From Castor canadensis (Eukaryota; Chordata; Mammalia; Rodentia; Castoridae): DNA of 64,000 nucleotides. Numbering within the stretch: the stretch's first letter is position 1; each line of letters starts with the position of its first letter. This document shows, piece by piece, positions 37,008 to 53,190 of this stretch. The stretch spans positions 66,654,951 to 66,718,950 of the forward strand of contig NC_133402.1 of the NCBI RefSeq assembly GCF_047511655.1, read 5' to 3'. Below the pieces are notes generated by a model that worked only from the letters and a program-made list of their open reading frames with translations, ran no database searches and was not told the origin of the DNA. The position numbers and the translations under genes are program-made.

Positions 37008-38871
37008 GCCCTTTCTCTACACTCCTCTTGGGAGTCCCCTCAAAAGTTAGTGGGAAATACTGGGCTGTTGGACTCATACTTGTTGCTGTAGACAGACTAT
37101 TTTCATTTTTTCTTCTATAATTTTTTTACTTCCTAGCACAACAAACAGAAATGCTCAGCTAGATGCCTTCAGACACAGGGAAACCTTCCCAGACGAACAA
37201 CCCGATTTTTGAGCGAGAGCGAACCTCGGAATGGGCTCTCCCCACTATTGCCATCTCCAAACCAGAATCGAGTTGGTGAGGAAGACTAGAAAACCAGAAA
37301 GGCAAGGAGTGGTCAGTGCTGGCCCTGCCTTCCTCCAGCTCGGGAAGCCAAGGCTGGCGACGGGGAAAAATCATTTTCATTTTCCTCTCGCTGGGCACTG
37401 GAGAGTTTCCTAGCAGGGCCGCCTGTGAAAAGATGAGTTGAAGTCTCTTTGTCTGAAAAAGAGTTTAGGGCTCTGATTCAGCTGCAAAGAAGCCAAATGA
37501 AGTTAGAAACAAAGGGCAAATTGAAGGATTCCGACTCTTGGCTTTTTGTGTTTTCCTTACTAGAAAATAATTAGACCTAATGAATATGCAGACGTTAGGA
37601 CTAAACCCTGGGCCGGGCTGCTGGGTTTTTAAAAACAGAGCTGAGTAGAACTGCAACCTTCACCCGCCCCGCCACCGCCCGCAGCCGTGTGCATTTTTTG
37701 AAATGCATAAATGTTGCTCGGTTTAATTGATTGAGTCACAGGGATTTTTTTTCCTGCTTTTAACTGCCATACTCCTCTACCTTTCAACAATCATTTTAAT
37801 ATATAGTCAATGGTTCTTTGTGGATGGGACAAAAAACAACTACGCGCAGTTGTTGAATAGACTTTGCGCTTGGCAAAGACAGGTTAATCGAGGGCCGCAT
37901 CGCGAAAACAAGCGAGTGTTGTATGTTTGCACTGAATCCAAATGTCTGCATTTTCCTAACTAAATCAAAGGGAGTGTTATTTCTTTTTCTGCTCACTCAT
38001 CTGAAGGTAAGTAAATTTTCTCTGGCGATCAAAAGCCTGGTCGGCAACAAAGACCGCGCCCGCTTTTTCCACCGTCCTGGTGTGGCGAGTTGCGGAATTT
38101 CAATAACTGTGACAAGGGTGACTGATTTGTGAACTAGAAAAGGTTTGAATGTCACAAAATTTACATTGGTCCTATCTATCGGGGATTTAAATACCAAAAA
38201 ACTCTTCGGAATCTCTAGGGAGCTTTTGGGCAGCTCAGAGGAACAATGGCGCATTGGGAAATTTACAGTTTTACCTGAATGAAAGGGGCCCGGGATGGGA
38301 GCAGGAGTGCAGAGGGAGGGGGTTTGCGGGGACAGCCAAGGGAGACGAGGGGAAAGGAGAAAAGAGAAAAATAACACCAAAGAAGGAGCAAAAGAATATG
38401 GCAACAGCGTTTCCAATTTGCCACTTAAAAACCCAACAAGCCTCAATAACGGGGAAAGTTAGGCGCTCCCATCCACCTGTTTTTTTTTCTTTTTTGCAGG
38501 GGGGTAGGTCGGGGGCACGAGGAGGATACCTAATAAAAGTGGGAAAAAAATTGAGGATACCGGTTACCCGGAGAAATCACACATTTCTAAGTAAGGAGAA
38601 TAGAGTGCCGCATTCTTCTGAGATCTTAAATTATAAATAGGAGGGGGACCAGGAAAGAAGGAAGCAAACTTCAAAAGGAGCAAATAACAAAAGCCTCCTT
38701 TGCTGCCCTTGGAGGGGGGATAGGGGGAGGAAAGAAAGGAAAGTTGCTGAATCGAGACATTCTGGAAGTGCCTTTGCTGTGTTTACCAGCCCCATCCCCG
38801 CCTCCTGCTCTCAGAGACGCCGGGAGTCTGTAGTCTCTCTCTAATCGCTCTGCGGAGAGCATGTTTGAGGA

Positions 38872-39062
38872 AGGACTGGAAAGAGAGGGAGAGAGAGAGA
38901 GAGAGAGGGAGAGAGAAAGAGAGAGATGAGGAGAGAGAGGAGGCAAGAGAGAAGGAGAGAGACTAGGAGAGAAGACAGAAGAGAGGGAAAGAGGAGGAGG
39001 AGGAAGAGAGAGAGAGGGAGAGAGAGAGGGGAGAGAGAGAGAGAGAAGGAATGAGAAGGAAA
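38872..39062 (+). repeat. Polypurine (GA/GGA)n tract upstream of ZIC1
   Basis: About 190 bases almost purely A and G, mostly GAGA and GGAGA units with interruptions, ending roughly 140 bases before the first CCAAT module. Long polypurine runs can form triplex DNA and bind GAGA-type factors. Confidence 0.9.
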
Positions 39063-39194
39063 AAGAATCGTGGCAAAAAAATTTTTTTTCTTCCGTGAGA
39101 AGAGGGAAAAAATTTGGCAAAAAAAAAAAAAAAGTTGCTACTCCTGGCAGCCCTGTTTGTCAAAAGGGGATGTCAAGCGCTTTACAATACCTGG

Positions 39195-39330
39195 GATTGA
39201 TGAGGCGGGCGGGCCAATGAGCGGCGCGCGGCGCCTCGGCGCGCCCTCCGTTGGCGCGGCGGCCGCGGGCGGGGGGAGCGCGGGCGGACCAATCAGCGGC
39301 CGCGTCGGCAGCACGTGACGCCTCCCCCTG
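39195..39330 (+). promoter_or_regulatory. ZIC1: ZIC1 proximal promoter with duplicated CCAAT modules
   Basis: A CpG-dense block with two CCAAT boxes at 39214-39218 and 39289-39293, each inside a near-identical 24-base module (39205-39228 and 39280-39303, exactly 75 bases apart), followed by a CACGTG E-box at 39312-39317. No TATA box is obvious. CCAAT boxes of this form are classic NF-Y sites (known); their use at ZIC1 is inferred. Confidence 0.6.
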
Positions 39331-39599
39331 CTCCCATTCATCAAGGGGGGGACGGTGTCGTCCTTTCAATTCATTTATCTGCAGGAATGATTGCTGCTAT
39401 CAGTCTCGCGCTCACCGCCCGGCTGAGGAGGTGAAAGTTTCTCCCCAGGAAGATAAACCGCAAAAGACAATATTGTGCATGATTTGCGCCTTTTCTTTGG
39501 CTTTTTCTTTCTTCTCCCCCCCCCTTTTTTTTTTTGCAAAAAAGCAGAGAGGGGGAAAAAAGGAGAGTGAAGGAGCAAGGAGGCGAGCCTGAGAGAAAG

Positions 39600-39600
<1 letters not shown>

Positions 39601-39641
<41 letters not shown>

Positions 39642-39646
39642 GAGAA
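39601..39646 (+). repeat. (GA)n microsatellite in ZIC1 leader
   Basis: About 16 uninterrupted AG dinucleotides followed by GACAGACAGAGAGA, inside the probable ZIC1 5' UTR. Confidence 0.9.
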
Positions 39647-39832
39647 GAAAGGGCGAGGGGCTAGTGAAGTGAGGAGGGGCGCGCAGCGCGCGGTGGAGAG
39701 AGAGCGAGCAGTCGTGGCTCTGGCGCTCACATTTCTCTATGCCACAAATCCGGGAAGTTTTCTTGGGGGGTTGAGATGCTCCATGCCTTTCCCCGGGCAG
39801 CCTTGACGCGAGGCCCTCGCGGCAGAGACTGA

Positions 39833-43536
<3,704 letters not shown>

Positions 43537-44560
43537 AATCAGAAACAAAACACGGAACCAAACCCTATTTAAGAGACTGATCTCACACTTAATACACAAT
43601 ATTATTCAAAGAACCCTGAGAATCAAAATAATCCCCCCCCCCACAGATCCCCACAATCCTATTTTTTTTAAACAGACCCAGGACCGAGTAACAGAGAGAA
43701 GGCATCCAACCTTTCCACAATTTGTTTTCACTTTCTTTCTTTTGCTAGGTTTTGGAAAAGGCTTGGGTAGCTGAGGGGCGAGAGGGGGGTCGAGGAGGAG
43801 GCGGCTGCCTGACCAAATGCCGCCAACCCCAAGGCCAGTTTCTTGTTGGATCACAACAGGCCTTCTTTGGGGCTTTGGCTGTTTTTTTTTCTTGGCATCG
43901 CTTTGTTGTAAATACAGAATTATTAGCTTAAAACTGTTCTGTTGGATTCTGTAAATAGTTATATCTCGGTTGGAGCGGGTGGGTGGGATCGTGGCGTTCT
44001 GGTCTTTGCATTGGGGGAGTGGGAGGGCCTGGGCGGGTGGGGGGGTAGGGGGAGGGGCGGGCGGCCGAAAGCCAACTGTTTGTACTGAATGGCAAGAATG
44101 TTCTAGTAAATGTGTACCAAAATGTGAATTACTTTGTACGGTTACAGTCTCCACGTCGACCTAACAATATTATTGGTATTAATGTGCTTTTTTTGTATAA
44201 AGTGCAAACATTTCGTCCCAAAGTCTGAGTACTTTAGTGCAGTAAAATGTTGTTTCACGTCCTGTCAAGAATTCGTATAGTACGAGCCTGGATCTACGTG
44301 TCAAACTGTTCCATTTGTTTATGTAAAGTGATATTAAAAAAGATATAAACTATAACTGTCCGTTGCTTTTGGCAAAAGACACAACCACGTAATGTAAATA
44401 ATTCCTAGTTTCCATATTTATCCGCATGTAAAGGTCCGGTTTATCCATGTTACAGCTATTCAATATTTATGGCTAGAAAAACTCGTATGTACACTTTAGT
44501 TTCCAGAACTGTTTGGTAACCTTTCGTACCTTATTAAAGATTCTTAAATCTCAGTGATTG
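43537..44560 (+). other. ZIC1: ZIC1 3' untranslated region
   Basis: AT-rich, intron-free sequence directly after the ZIC1 stop, ending about 20 bases past an ATTAAA signal at 44533-44538 that is followed by a TG-rich stretch (TGATTGTGGTAGG). It carries several T runs and GTAAATA-type motifs common in regulated 3' UTRs. The cleavage position is inferred, not seen. Confidence 0.75.
44533..44538 (+). terminator. ZIC1: ZIC1 polyadenylation signal ATTAAA
   Basis: ATTAAA about 1.0 kb after the stop, followed by T- and TG-rich sequence. No canonical AATAAA was seen between the stop and this point. Confidence 0.65.
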
Positions 44561-47500
44561 TGGTAGGAATTTCTTCTTCACACCCCACACCCCTCCCAGC
44601 AACCTGCTGCCTTTCATACCAGCCTTAGTGGGCCTCCGGAAAAGCCCTTTCGTCTCCCTCTCCTTCCCTTCCCGTCATTTCAGGTCGTATAAACGTGATA
44701 AATGAACGCTACCCTGCTGGCTCTCCGAGAGGGTGTAATTAGTATTTATATCAAAATTTATGAAACAAATTTTCGGCCGCAGTATAATTTAAATGACCTT
44801 TGCAGATATAGAATAACAACCATAAAAATAACAGAAATAGATTGCGCAGACGACATCAATATTAATGCAGGAGAACTGGGAGCCGCTTAGGGGCTGGCTT
44901 TGCAGCGTTGCAAATGAACTTGCTGCCAGTCGGGGGTTCCGCTGCCCCCCAAATTAAAATCCCCTAGTCTGAAACCAGATTGCAGATTTACAATATCATA
45001 TTTTAAACTGCTGTCTTCAATTAAACCATTTATGGCCATAACTAATTTTCAGGATGTCAATACATGCTTTTCCAGGCCTTCCTTCTTTGCACAAAAGTAA
45101 ACGTCCATAAAGCGTTTCACTTATATTTTTTGAAACGTGATGCTAATTTAAATTAATTACTTCCTATGATATGTTATTATTCCTATAATTTTGCCACCGT
45201 TATTAGTTCTCTCAAAAATACATCTAGAGGAGAGAATTATTTTATGTAATTTGATTATCTTTCTATCTCTTTTATTTATTTCTCATTTACTTAAGAAATT
45301 CGTTCCATTGGCTGGCGTTGATACAGTAAATTTGTAAATGAGGAGACAATATAAAAAATCTAAATTACTTGTGCTTAATGACTGTGGCAGAACGCCTTTT
45401 CTCTAAATCAGATTGTCTTTCTTGCAGTTAAGTTTGATAGATTTGCAAGCTATGCTGCTTCCTCGAAGTTAGCTTCGCTGGTAGGAAAGCAGGCTTCTTT
45501 GTCTCTGGTTGTAGCTTGCATGATCGCCCCATTAGGCAGACAACCTAGCCAGAGATCACAAATCAGACCCTTGGCTATGGCTGCAAGGGTGTGGATGTGT
45601 TAAAGCAGGCAGCAGGAACTGGCCTCCATGAGAGCCAGGAGCAACTGTTTCTTTACAAGTTGTATTCAGGAAGTCACCCACCAAAGTAGGAGAGGCCCTT
45701 AAATTCCTCACATCTGTTTTAAAGCTATTTTGATTTTTTTCCAGATTATACTACTGACCAATTACAAAGTAAAAATGTTATGTTCTCTTTAAAAGTACTT
45801 TACTGACTTGATCCTTTCATTTCTTGTTATTTGCATTTGTTACTTGTAGTCAATAAAGTCTTATTTGCTGAGGAAGGAACTGGCTCCATTTCCGGTAGCA
45901 CATGAAAAACTGTGGCTAGGGATGTTTAACTTAAAAAAAAAAATTGCTCTGATTACAACAACAATATTGGCCTTTCATGAAAAGAGCGCCACCTTGCAAA
46001 ATCTGCTGAGATTTGAGAATGGTGAATCCCTAAACAGGAATTGCTGCTACTTACAAAAATTTGTGAGGCCCCAAATTGACCCTATACAGCTATGGAGGTT
46101 TGAAATTGATTAACAGTGTAGTGTTAGAAGTGACTGTAGACATGGAGCCCAATAGTTACAAATAGAAAGAAGAATAAAGATAGCTCATCTCTCTAGGAAA
46201 GATAACAGCTCAATTAATAATCCTTCTTCTTTTCATTAGAGATAAGGATGTCTGGGAACCTGGTCTGAGTATCATAATCATAGTACTTTTGTAATCTTGT
46301 CAGTGCATTTAAGACAGTAGTATATGAGTTTATCTTTGCTTTGACCATTCCTAACTCCAAGTTTGAAATTATAAGTGACTCATTATTTGTTATGTACCTA
46401 ATGCCTCTTTTGGTTTAATAGCATAGTGTGTTAATTAAATATCATACTATGACATGATTTATGCAGAATATTTTAAAAGATAAATTTTAGAGGTAAATGT
46501 TTATTTCAAAATGACTTCATATTTCAAATATTTATTTAGACTTTGGAGGTCGAATAATTTTTAATAACCATTTGAGGAGTCCTCTCTGTGTGTTTATGAA
46601 TAATCTCATAGCAAAAATACTTTCATAATTCAAGCCTACATTTATGGCAACCCTCTTCTGCATTCTGTCCCCCAACACCCACCACAAAGAAGTCATTAAT
46701 GATGTAAGTCACCAAAAATAATGTTTCAAACTTAAATGTAGTCTATTATTTTGCCTGGTACCTTTAATGTCTGCTTCTTGAGATGCATTCTTCATACACT
46801 TCTTCATGGGCTATTAGGTTTTGAAATACATGAATGTGAACAGCGAAATATATTGTTAGACTCTATTTAGCAGGAGCTGAAGATGCTGCAAATGGCTGGT
46901 TTCTGTGTGTCGCTGTGGATTTTGATTTAGGCAGAAGGCCTTACTGGTTCATATTGTGACTGCATTGTATTCTGGATACTATCAAATGATTAGAACATCT
47001 AACAAGTTATTAAAATGTTATTTTGTGTCAACAGAAAATGCCTGAGTATAAGCAATCATATTTGAGAGATGAAGAAAAATGAGTTGTGGGGTGTGTGTAC
47101 AGTTATAGAGCAAGAATATAAATATACAAGCACCATTCATATGGGGCTAGATAATTTCCAAACATTCCAGACCCTTTGTTTTCTTCTTCAAAAGCTACCC
47201 CCAACTGCTTGAAGCATTTGCAGCTGATGATTTTGATTTTTTAAAGTCAAGCATTCAAGTTAACCTTTAAGCAGCAAACTACCTCCAAAAGAAAGATGTA
47301 ACCTTTCAATTGCCCCCATCTGCTTATCATTTTTTTTTTTTTGGGCTTTAGCTGACAATGAAAATAGCACTAACCTTCTTTCCTGATGGGCTTGGCATTT
47401 AGATGTTTTCATTTGTTGATTGTAAAGTTTTTTTAGAACTTTTAAAGGGTTGGCAACACAAGTATATTCCCAAACACCTCGCCCAGCCCAAGTGTAAAAC

Positions 47501-48900
47501 AGTGTCCTTTGTGAGTCATTGCTGGTGGAGTTGGAACCTGAGAATAATAATTTCCAGGAAGTGACTTAGAGAAGGCCTTGGGTCCTGAAGTGTGTATTTA
47601 GTTTAAGACATTTTGAGAACTAACTGTATTTGGTCTAGCATTCTCGAAGGCTCTGCACTTGTGTTCTTAAATCATTTGTGGGCTAGATATGAAGACCTCA
47701 GATTTTGCACATTTCCAACTTACATTTCTTTCCTTTTCAACTTAAAATACTCATTACGCCTCTTCTTTAGGTACAGACATCTCACCTTCCTCTAGTATCA
47801 GCTGTAGTTCTCAGAACTATGTATTCATATAATGAAGAAAAAAGTTGTTTTTCTTAAAGATGATGTTGGTATCACTCTTTGGTTTTACAATTCTTGAAAA
47901 TAGAGTGGCAATGGAATGATTGATCCTGTTTATTCTAGTCTAGCCGCTAAAGGCTTGCTTTACCCATAATGCTTTACCTTTTAGCTTTGAAACCACCCCC
48001 CTCACTTTCTGTAATATTTGGTCATTTAAACTAGTTAGACATAGAAAGTAAGATTGTTATGGGGTAACTGTAAGTAATATTTGTTTTTCAAATGATAACC
48101 ACTAGTTTGGGGGTAAGAAGTAAGAAACTGTGTTAATACCTTGTAACATGTCATATTAAGGCTCCTTTCTCAAAGTCTGTTGGAAATATAATGTCTCAAG
48201 ATACACAAATCATGAACAATGTTCTCCTTTAATCTATGCAAGGCTGTCTCTCCCTTAGCAAGAGGAAACAACGTATCAGGCCAACATGAGGGGCTATTTT
48301 TACTTTGCAATCTGTCATCAGTTCCTAAGGTTGATTTCCACTTTAGAGTGAGGAACTAAAACGGGATGAAGTTTCCAATTGATGCTAGACAACAGGTGAG
48401 TTTTTTAAGACCAAGAAAGCGGGTTTAGCTATGCCTGGAAATGATGTTTGGCGGTGAAGATGGACAGTATTTTGGCTGCTCTGATGGTGGTGGGGCGTCT
48501 CTGTCAGCACGTGCGGGTGAAGGCATGGCTTGGGAGTTCCAAGGTGACAGGTCTACTTACAACAAACTCAAGAGTCAACTATTGCGCGTGAGTACAGACG
48601 CACTGCAATCATATCTTTAAGAACAAGAACAACAAAAACCACTTTTTCAAAGACATTGGACCTTAGCAAACTTTTTAAAAAAATTTTCATTTTTTTGTCC
48701 TTTGTGTAACAATTCCCATGAAGCTACAGAAAACCCAGACATAACAGGGCAAGGGAAGCTTATATTGCGATTCTTACAAAGAAAAAACCAAAAATTCCGT
48801 CCTTCCGGGAAAATCTTAGCTTTGGGCAAAGGCAAAGTTACAGAAGACGCAAAGCCGGGCAAAGCGTGAGTTGGAGTGAGGCGTGCCAAAGCGAATTATT
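44561..48900. other. No gene seen; AT-rich DNA downstream of ZIC1
   Basis: AT-rich and largely free of repeats. 44690-45440 is rich in ATTA/TAAT motifs and may be regulatory. Short open frames here show no protein family. Confidence 0.45.
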
Positions 48901-48979
48901 ATTATTATTTTTTTTACCTTGGAGAATTTCTCGAAGCCTTGGGGTGGGGGTGGAGGGTGTGTGTGTGAAGAGGATACAG

Positions 48980-49420
48980 CGAGATCCCTCACCGCACCTC
49001 CACCGGTGGCTCGGCCATCTGCTCTTGAGGGCCCTCCGGCGACACCCCGCCACCCCGCGGGGCGCTTTCCAAATCTGCACCGCGGGCCCGGGCTGGGCTG
49101 GACGCGCAGTGCGCACGCGCGGCCCGTGGCCTTGGTTCCACGTGCTGGTGAATATTCATGAGGCGCCCCCGCCCTTGGCGGGCAGATTTGGGTACAGCGC
49201 AGAAGCTCCAGCCTGCGAAAGTCCCTGGCTGGGCTCCCAAAATAGTAAGGCAGGGAAGCTGCACGTGTTTGTTTTCAAACCGCGCTGGTTTAAGTGAGTT
49301 CACAATGCCAGCAGAGACTCCAGCAACCCGCGGCCTCGGCCGTGGGATGGAGAGAGACCTGGCAGGCAGGCGCAGCCTTCCTTTCCCCCTAAGGCCCGGG
49401 GCTGTGAGTTGCCTGAACTC
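48980..49420. other. Orphan CpG-rich patch 1
   Basis: CG-dense core (CGCGGGGCGC, GCGCACGCGCGGC) in a non-genic region about 5.5 kb after ZIC1. Limits by eye. Confidence 0.6.
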
Positions 49421-50929
49421 CAATGGGCCACACATCTGTAAAGCTGGGCTCCTGGCTTTACACCATATCCACTCAGTCCTCCTCCTCTTACTCCCTCCAG
49501 TCTGGGGGCTGGCACCCTGGCTGCTTTCACAGCCCCATGCTCCTAGGAGCTGTCCCCTGGCCTCTAGACAGAGCCAGAACCGAGATGTCAGGGGCTTGGC
49601 ACTGGGGATTTTCTAGGGCTTGCCCTCCTTCTTTATTCAGCTTCAGGTCTGGATGTCTCTCCTCTCTCCTTCCTCCTCCCTTCTCTGTCCTCCCTTCTCC
49701 CTCTCCCTTTCCCCTCTCTCCTCTTCCTGTCTCCCTCCCTCCCATTTCTCCCCTCTCTCCTTACCCCCTCCCTATAGATCTCCAGCACCCCATTTAGAGA
49801 AGTAGGAGCTATTTACTTGGACAGCCATTCTAAAGTCTTCACTCCAGTCTTCCCAAATATTAGTCAGCTTCCTTGTCTGCCAGTTGAGGCACTCCTGTTA
49901 AGCTCATTGCGCTTAAAGCGATGCAAACGCGATCGTTAGTGAAAAATGGCTTTGGCCCAGAGACCAGAAAGTGTGGGGTTTGTAGAGAGAAACCGGAGCC
50001 CAAGCTTTCTTATCCTAGTGACTTTTTTGGAGTTCTGCACAATGCATGGTATTTTGTTGCCAACGCATTATTTTCAGAGGAAATAACCTGTCTGATGGAG
50101 AGGCCAACATCCGTAAACAAAGGAGAGAGGTAGTGGCATTGACCTGTAGAGTTATGCCTTTGGGTATTTTGGTTAAAACACTGGGTCCCATGATGATAGA
50201 AATGCCGCCAACGGGTTCTATTCCTCCTTTGGGTTTTCTTTCATTTTGTGGAGCTCACACCTGAAACCTTCCTTTCTGCCAAAAGTAGAGGCCCGGCTCA
50301 CTGCCCAGTTCACACTGCAGTCTAACCTAGAGCAGGACCCACCCGTGCCAGTTCCGAAATCCTAGAGCTGTAGAATCCTTTCACCTGACGGCCACCCCTT
50401 GCCAAATCTTCATGTTGACCTTGAGGCCGCAGGGAGAGGTGTTGGTTCTTGCCAGGACCAGGCCTTTCTTCCCAGCTAGCCTAGCAACTCGATGCCAAGT
50501 TAGCTAACCAGTCTGAGCGTTCCATAATGCGGGGATGGTCAGAGCTGACTGAGCTTTGCTTGGGCTCTTTGCCTTCCTCACCACTCCTCTGTGGACCTGG
50601 CACAAGTCACTCCTTCCCTCCTCCCGGTGACAGTGAGCAAAGTGATTTGAGTACGAAGGTTCTAGTTCTCCTTCCCTAGAGGCCAGCGTCTGGTCAGGAA
50701 CCTAGAAACCCTGAACTCCTGGCACAGGGCCCACCCCAGAAGAAACCTCTCGGCGACTTGGGTCTTTCTGTGTTTGAATATGAGGGCAAGGAGATTGATC
50801 TAGACTCTCCAGACACCTAGCTGATGTTGAAGAATTCCTCGCTACTGTGGGGCTTTCTCTGAACAGAAAGCTCAAACACAGCGTGCATTTACGCGCCTTC
50901 CCGAAAGACCAAGGCCTAAAGAACCCTTT

Positions 50930-51480
50930 TCATTTGGCGAGGGGCTTGCGGCAAGGGAGGGGAGGGGCGGGATTGGGTTGGGGTCTGCACACACCGGCCC
51001 GCCTCGCGGACTTGCCTGGCTGCTCAGCTTGGCCTCCAGCGACCGCGCCAACAAGGCGGTTGTCCTTTCCAGGACCGGAGAGTGGGGACGCCCCTTCCCC
51101 GCCCCCCGGCGTCCTCGGGGTCGGCGCCAGAGCCCCAGAGACCCGAAGGTTCTGGCTCAATGGCGGCCAGGCGGGCTCTGGGGCCTTCCCGGGCCAGGCC
51201 GAGTTAATGTGTGGAGGCGGCAGTGGGGAATGTGGGCGCCAAGGGAAGGGGTCCCCAAACTGCACAGGCGCGTTAGCCCCTGCCCAATGGCCTGTCTCGG
51301 ATAGGACTGACTCTTTCAGCCCGGCCTCTCTCATCTGCCAACCTTGTCCGAAATCTAGACCCCAGCCCTGGTAAGTCGAGTTCTTCTGCCCACCGCTCCT
51401 GCACCTTTCCAGCGGCCGCGGCCCGCAACTGCGTGCGCGCGCGTGGCCTGAGGCGCGCGCCGCAGAGTTGGGGTGGATTT
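50930..51480. other. Orphan CpG-rich patch 2
   Basis: CG-dense sequence with GCGGCCGCGG and GCGTGCGCGCGCG near 51410-51460. Long open frames on both strands are composition artefacts. Confidence 0.65.
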
Positions 51481-53019
51481 GGAGCAGCCACATCAATTCA
51501 GCCTTAGCTGCTGGGGTGTGTGAACTCTAAGGGCAGAATGGTCAGGGGTGTATTTGCTTTCCGCAGTGCAGCCTGAGCAAAAAGGCCCAGCCCCGCTCTC
51601 CTGAGTCCTCTCTGGCCCAGTGGACACCAAAGCTGTCTTTTCAAAGTAATCTTTCTGCGGGTCTCTAAAGGGTGGCGGGGCAGCGCGGAAGATTTGTCTC
51701 TTTCCTTGAATCGCAAAGGTCAACAAAATTTACTCCTGGTTTCTATTGGAATGTTGTGAAATGATCACTGTAATTACTATTTTAAAGTTAAGGTTTCTCT
51801 GCGTCATAGCTTCTCAAATATACATGCCTTTTGAGCACACTTTAACAATTACCTTGTGCACTAACACCACTCCCTTCTCACTGGAAAAACAATGTGTGTG
51901 CAGTTGTATTAGGACACACATGTCCCTAATGTGAAGAAAGAAGGAAAGAAAGAAACAGAATTTCTTGTTGGAGCTCCAGCTCTCCTTTATTGCTCTGTGA
52001 AAGATGGATTTTTTTGGGGGGGAGGGGAAGCAGGGCGCTGGAAGAGGGCTTTTGAACCACTCTGCCCTGTTGCACGGGTCTGACCTTTGGCTGACACGGC
52101 CACGGAGCGGGCCGGTCGTTAACGAGGATTTGAGACATTAGACGTTCGAGCTGGGCGTGTAAACCCACGCTCTGAATCCAGATTTCACTGAAATTAGTGT
52201 TCTAGGAAATGATCTTTCTAAGTCTTAAGGCTTAACCAAGTGTCAGGCAGGCCCAGCCGATCCGCTGTATGAAAAGAGCAGCGAAGGAGAGCGGGTAAAA
52301 GGCACCTTCCTAGCCCCTCTCAATAGATAAATCATAAGAAACAAGGAGCACCACAAACTGCAAAACCTTCTTTGAATAATTTCTGAAACGCCTCAGGCCT
52401 CCACGTCGAGGCGATGCTTATAAATAAGGCTAATCTTCTAGGGAATTCCGTTCTGAGAAGTCCTAACACCAGGCAGTGTTGTGCAGACAGTGGCACAGTT
52501 ATGGCAATACTTTTTTTCTTTCTTTCTGTTTTACTCTCAGGAGTGTGACTATTTATATTGGCCAGGCACTAGGGTACTTAGGGTGGGAATAGTCACAGGT
52601 TTTAAAGCCTTTTAAAAGTTGACGCGTCTCGATTTAATTCGGCTTGATTCATGCCCAGACTTTGGGGCCCAGAGAAGGCTGGCTGGCCACAAAGTCCCCT
52701 TCCTTGTCGCCGCGGGTGAACCTGCAGTGCCTGAGTCTCACAAATGGGATGGCAGCTGGAGACGTCTCTGTGGTGACGGGACAAGGAGGTCACTTGCTCA
52801 GAGAGTGTGGCGGGTCCCTTGGCATGTATTGTGATATCAACTCGGGGAAAGTGTCCTTTTATTGAATCAAGTTGTCACTAAAACTCTAACTTTCAAAAAA
52901 CGAATCCCCAGAAAATGTTTTCTTCTCCCCCCGCCCCAATTCCTCAAGAACAGAACCGCTAACTGCTCCCAATTGGAGAGAGGGAAGACCTCTCCGGCCA
53001 GGAGTTCCAGCCTCTCCCG

Positions 53020-53190
53020 GGTGGAAGCGGGAGGGGGAAGGGAAGTCGCGGTGTGGTTTTGTGCCCGCAACGCTCCGTAGCCTGCTTCCTTCAGCGGCTG
53101 CCTGGGGAGGGAGGGAATTCCCGCGGCCGCGCCGTTTTCCACACCTGAGTGTTGGCCTCCGCCTCCGGGTTTTGCCGGAGCCGTGTAGGG
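53020..53190. other. Orphan CpG-rich patch 3 (small)
   Basis: A short CG cluster including CCGCGGCCGCGCCG near 53120. Too small to be a strong island. Confidence 0.45.

Larger units (their letters stand above)
32681..39194. other. ZIC4-ZIC1 intergenic region and ZIC4 5' region
   Basis: Contains the 15-base 5' UTR piece of the ZIC4 first coding exon, a MIR SINE (34262-34356), a GC-rich block (about 35400-36300) that may hold the ZIC4 promoter, GT and CT microsatellites, and AT-rich unique DNA with homeodomain-like motifs at 37690-37740. Non-coding ZIC4 leader exons should lie here; see the candidate donors in the findings. Confidence 0.6.

Noticed and set aside
38671-39163. Ser/Leu- and Pro-rich frames antisense to the purine tract
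   Set aside because: They are translations of a GA microsatellite.
50847-51496. Long frames on both strands in an orphan CpG-rich patch
   Set aside because: Overlapping frames on both strands are expected from GC-rich DNA; no splice structure or domain seen.
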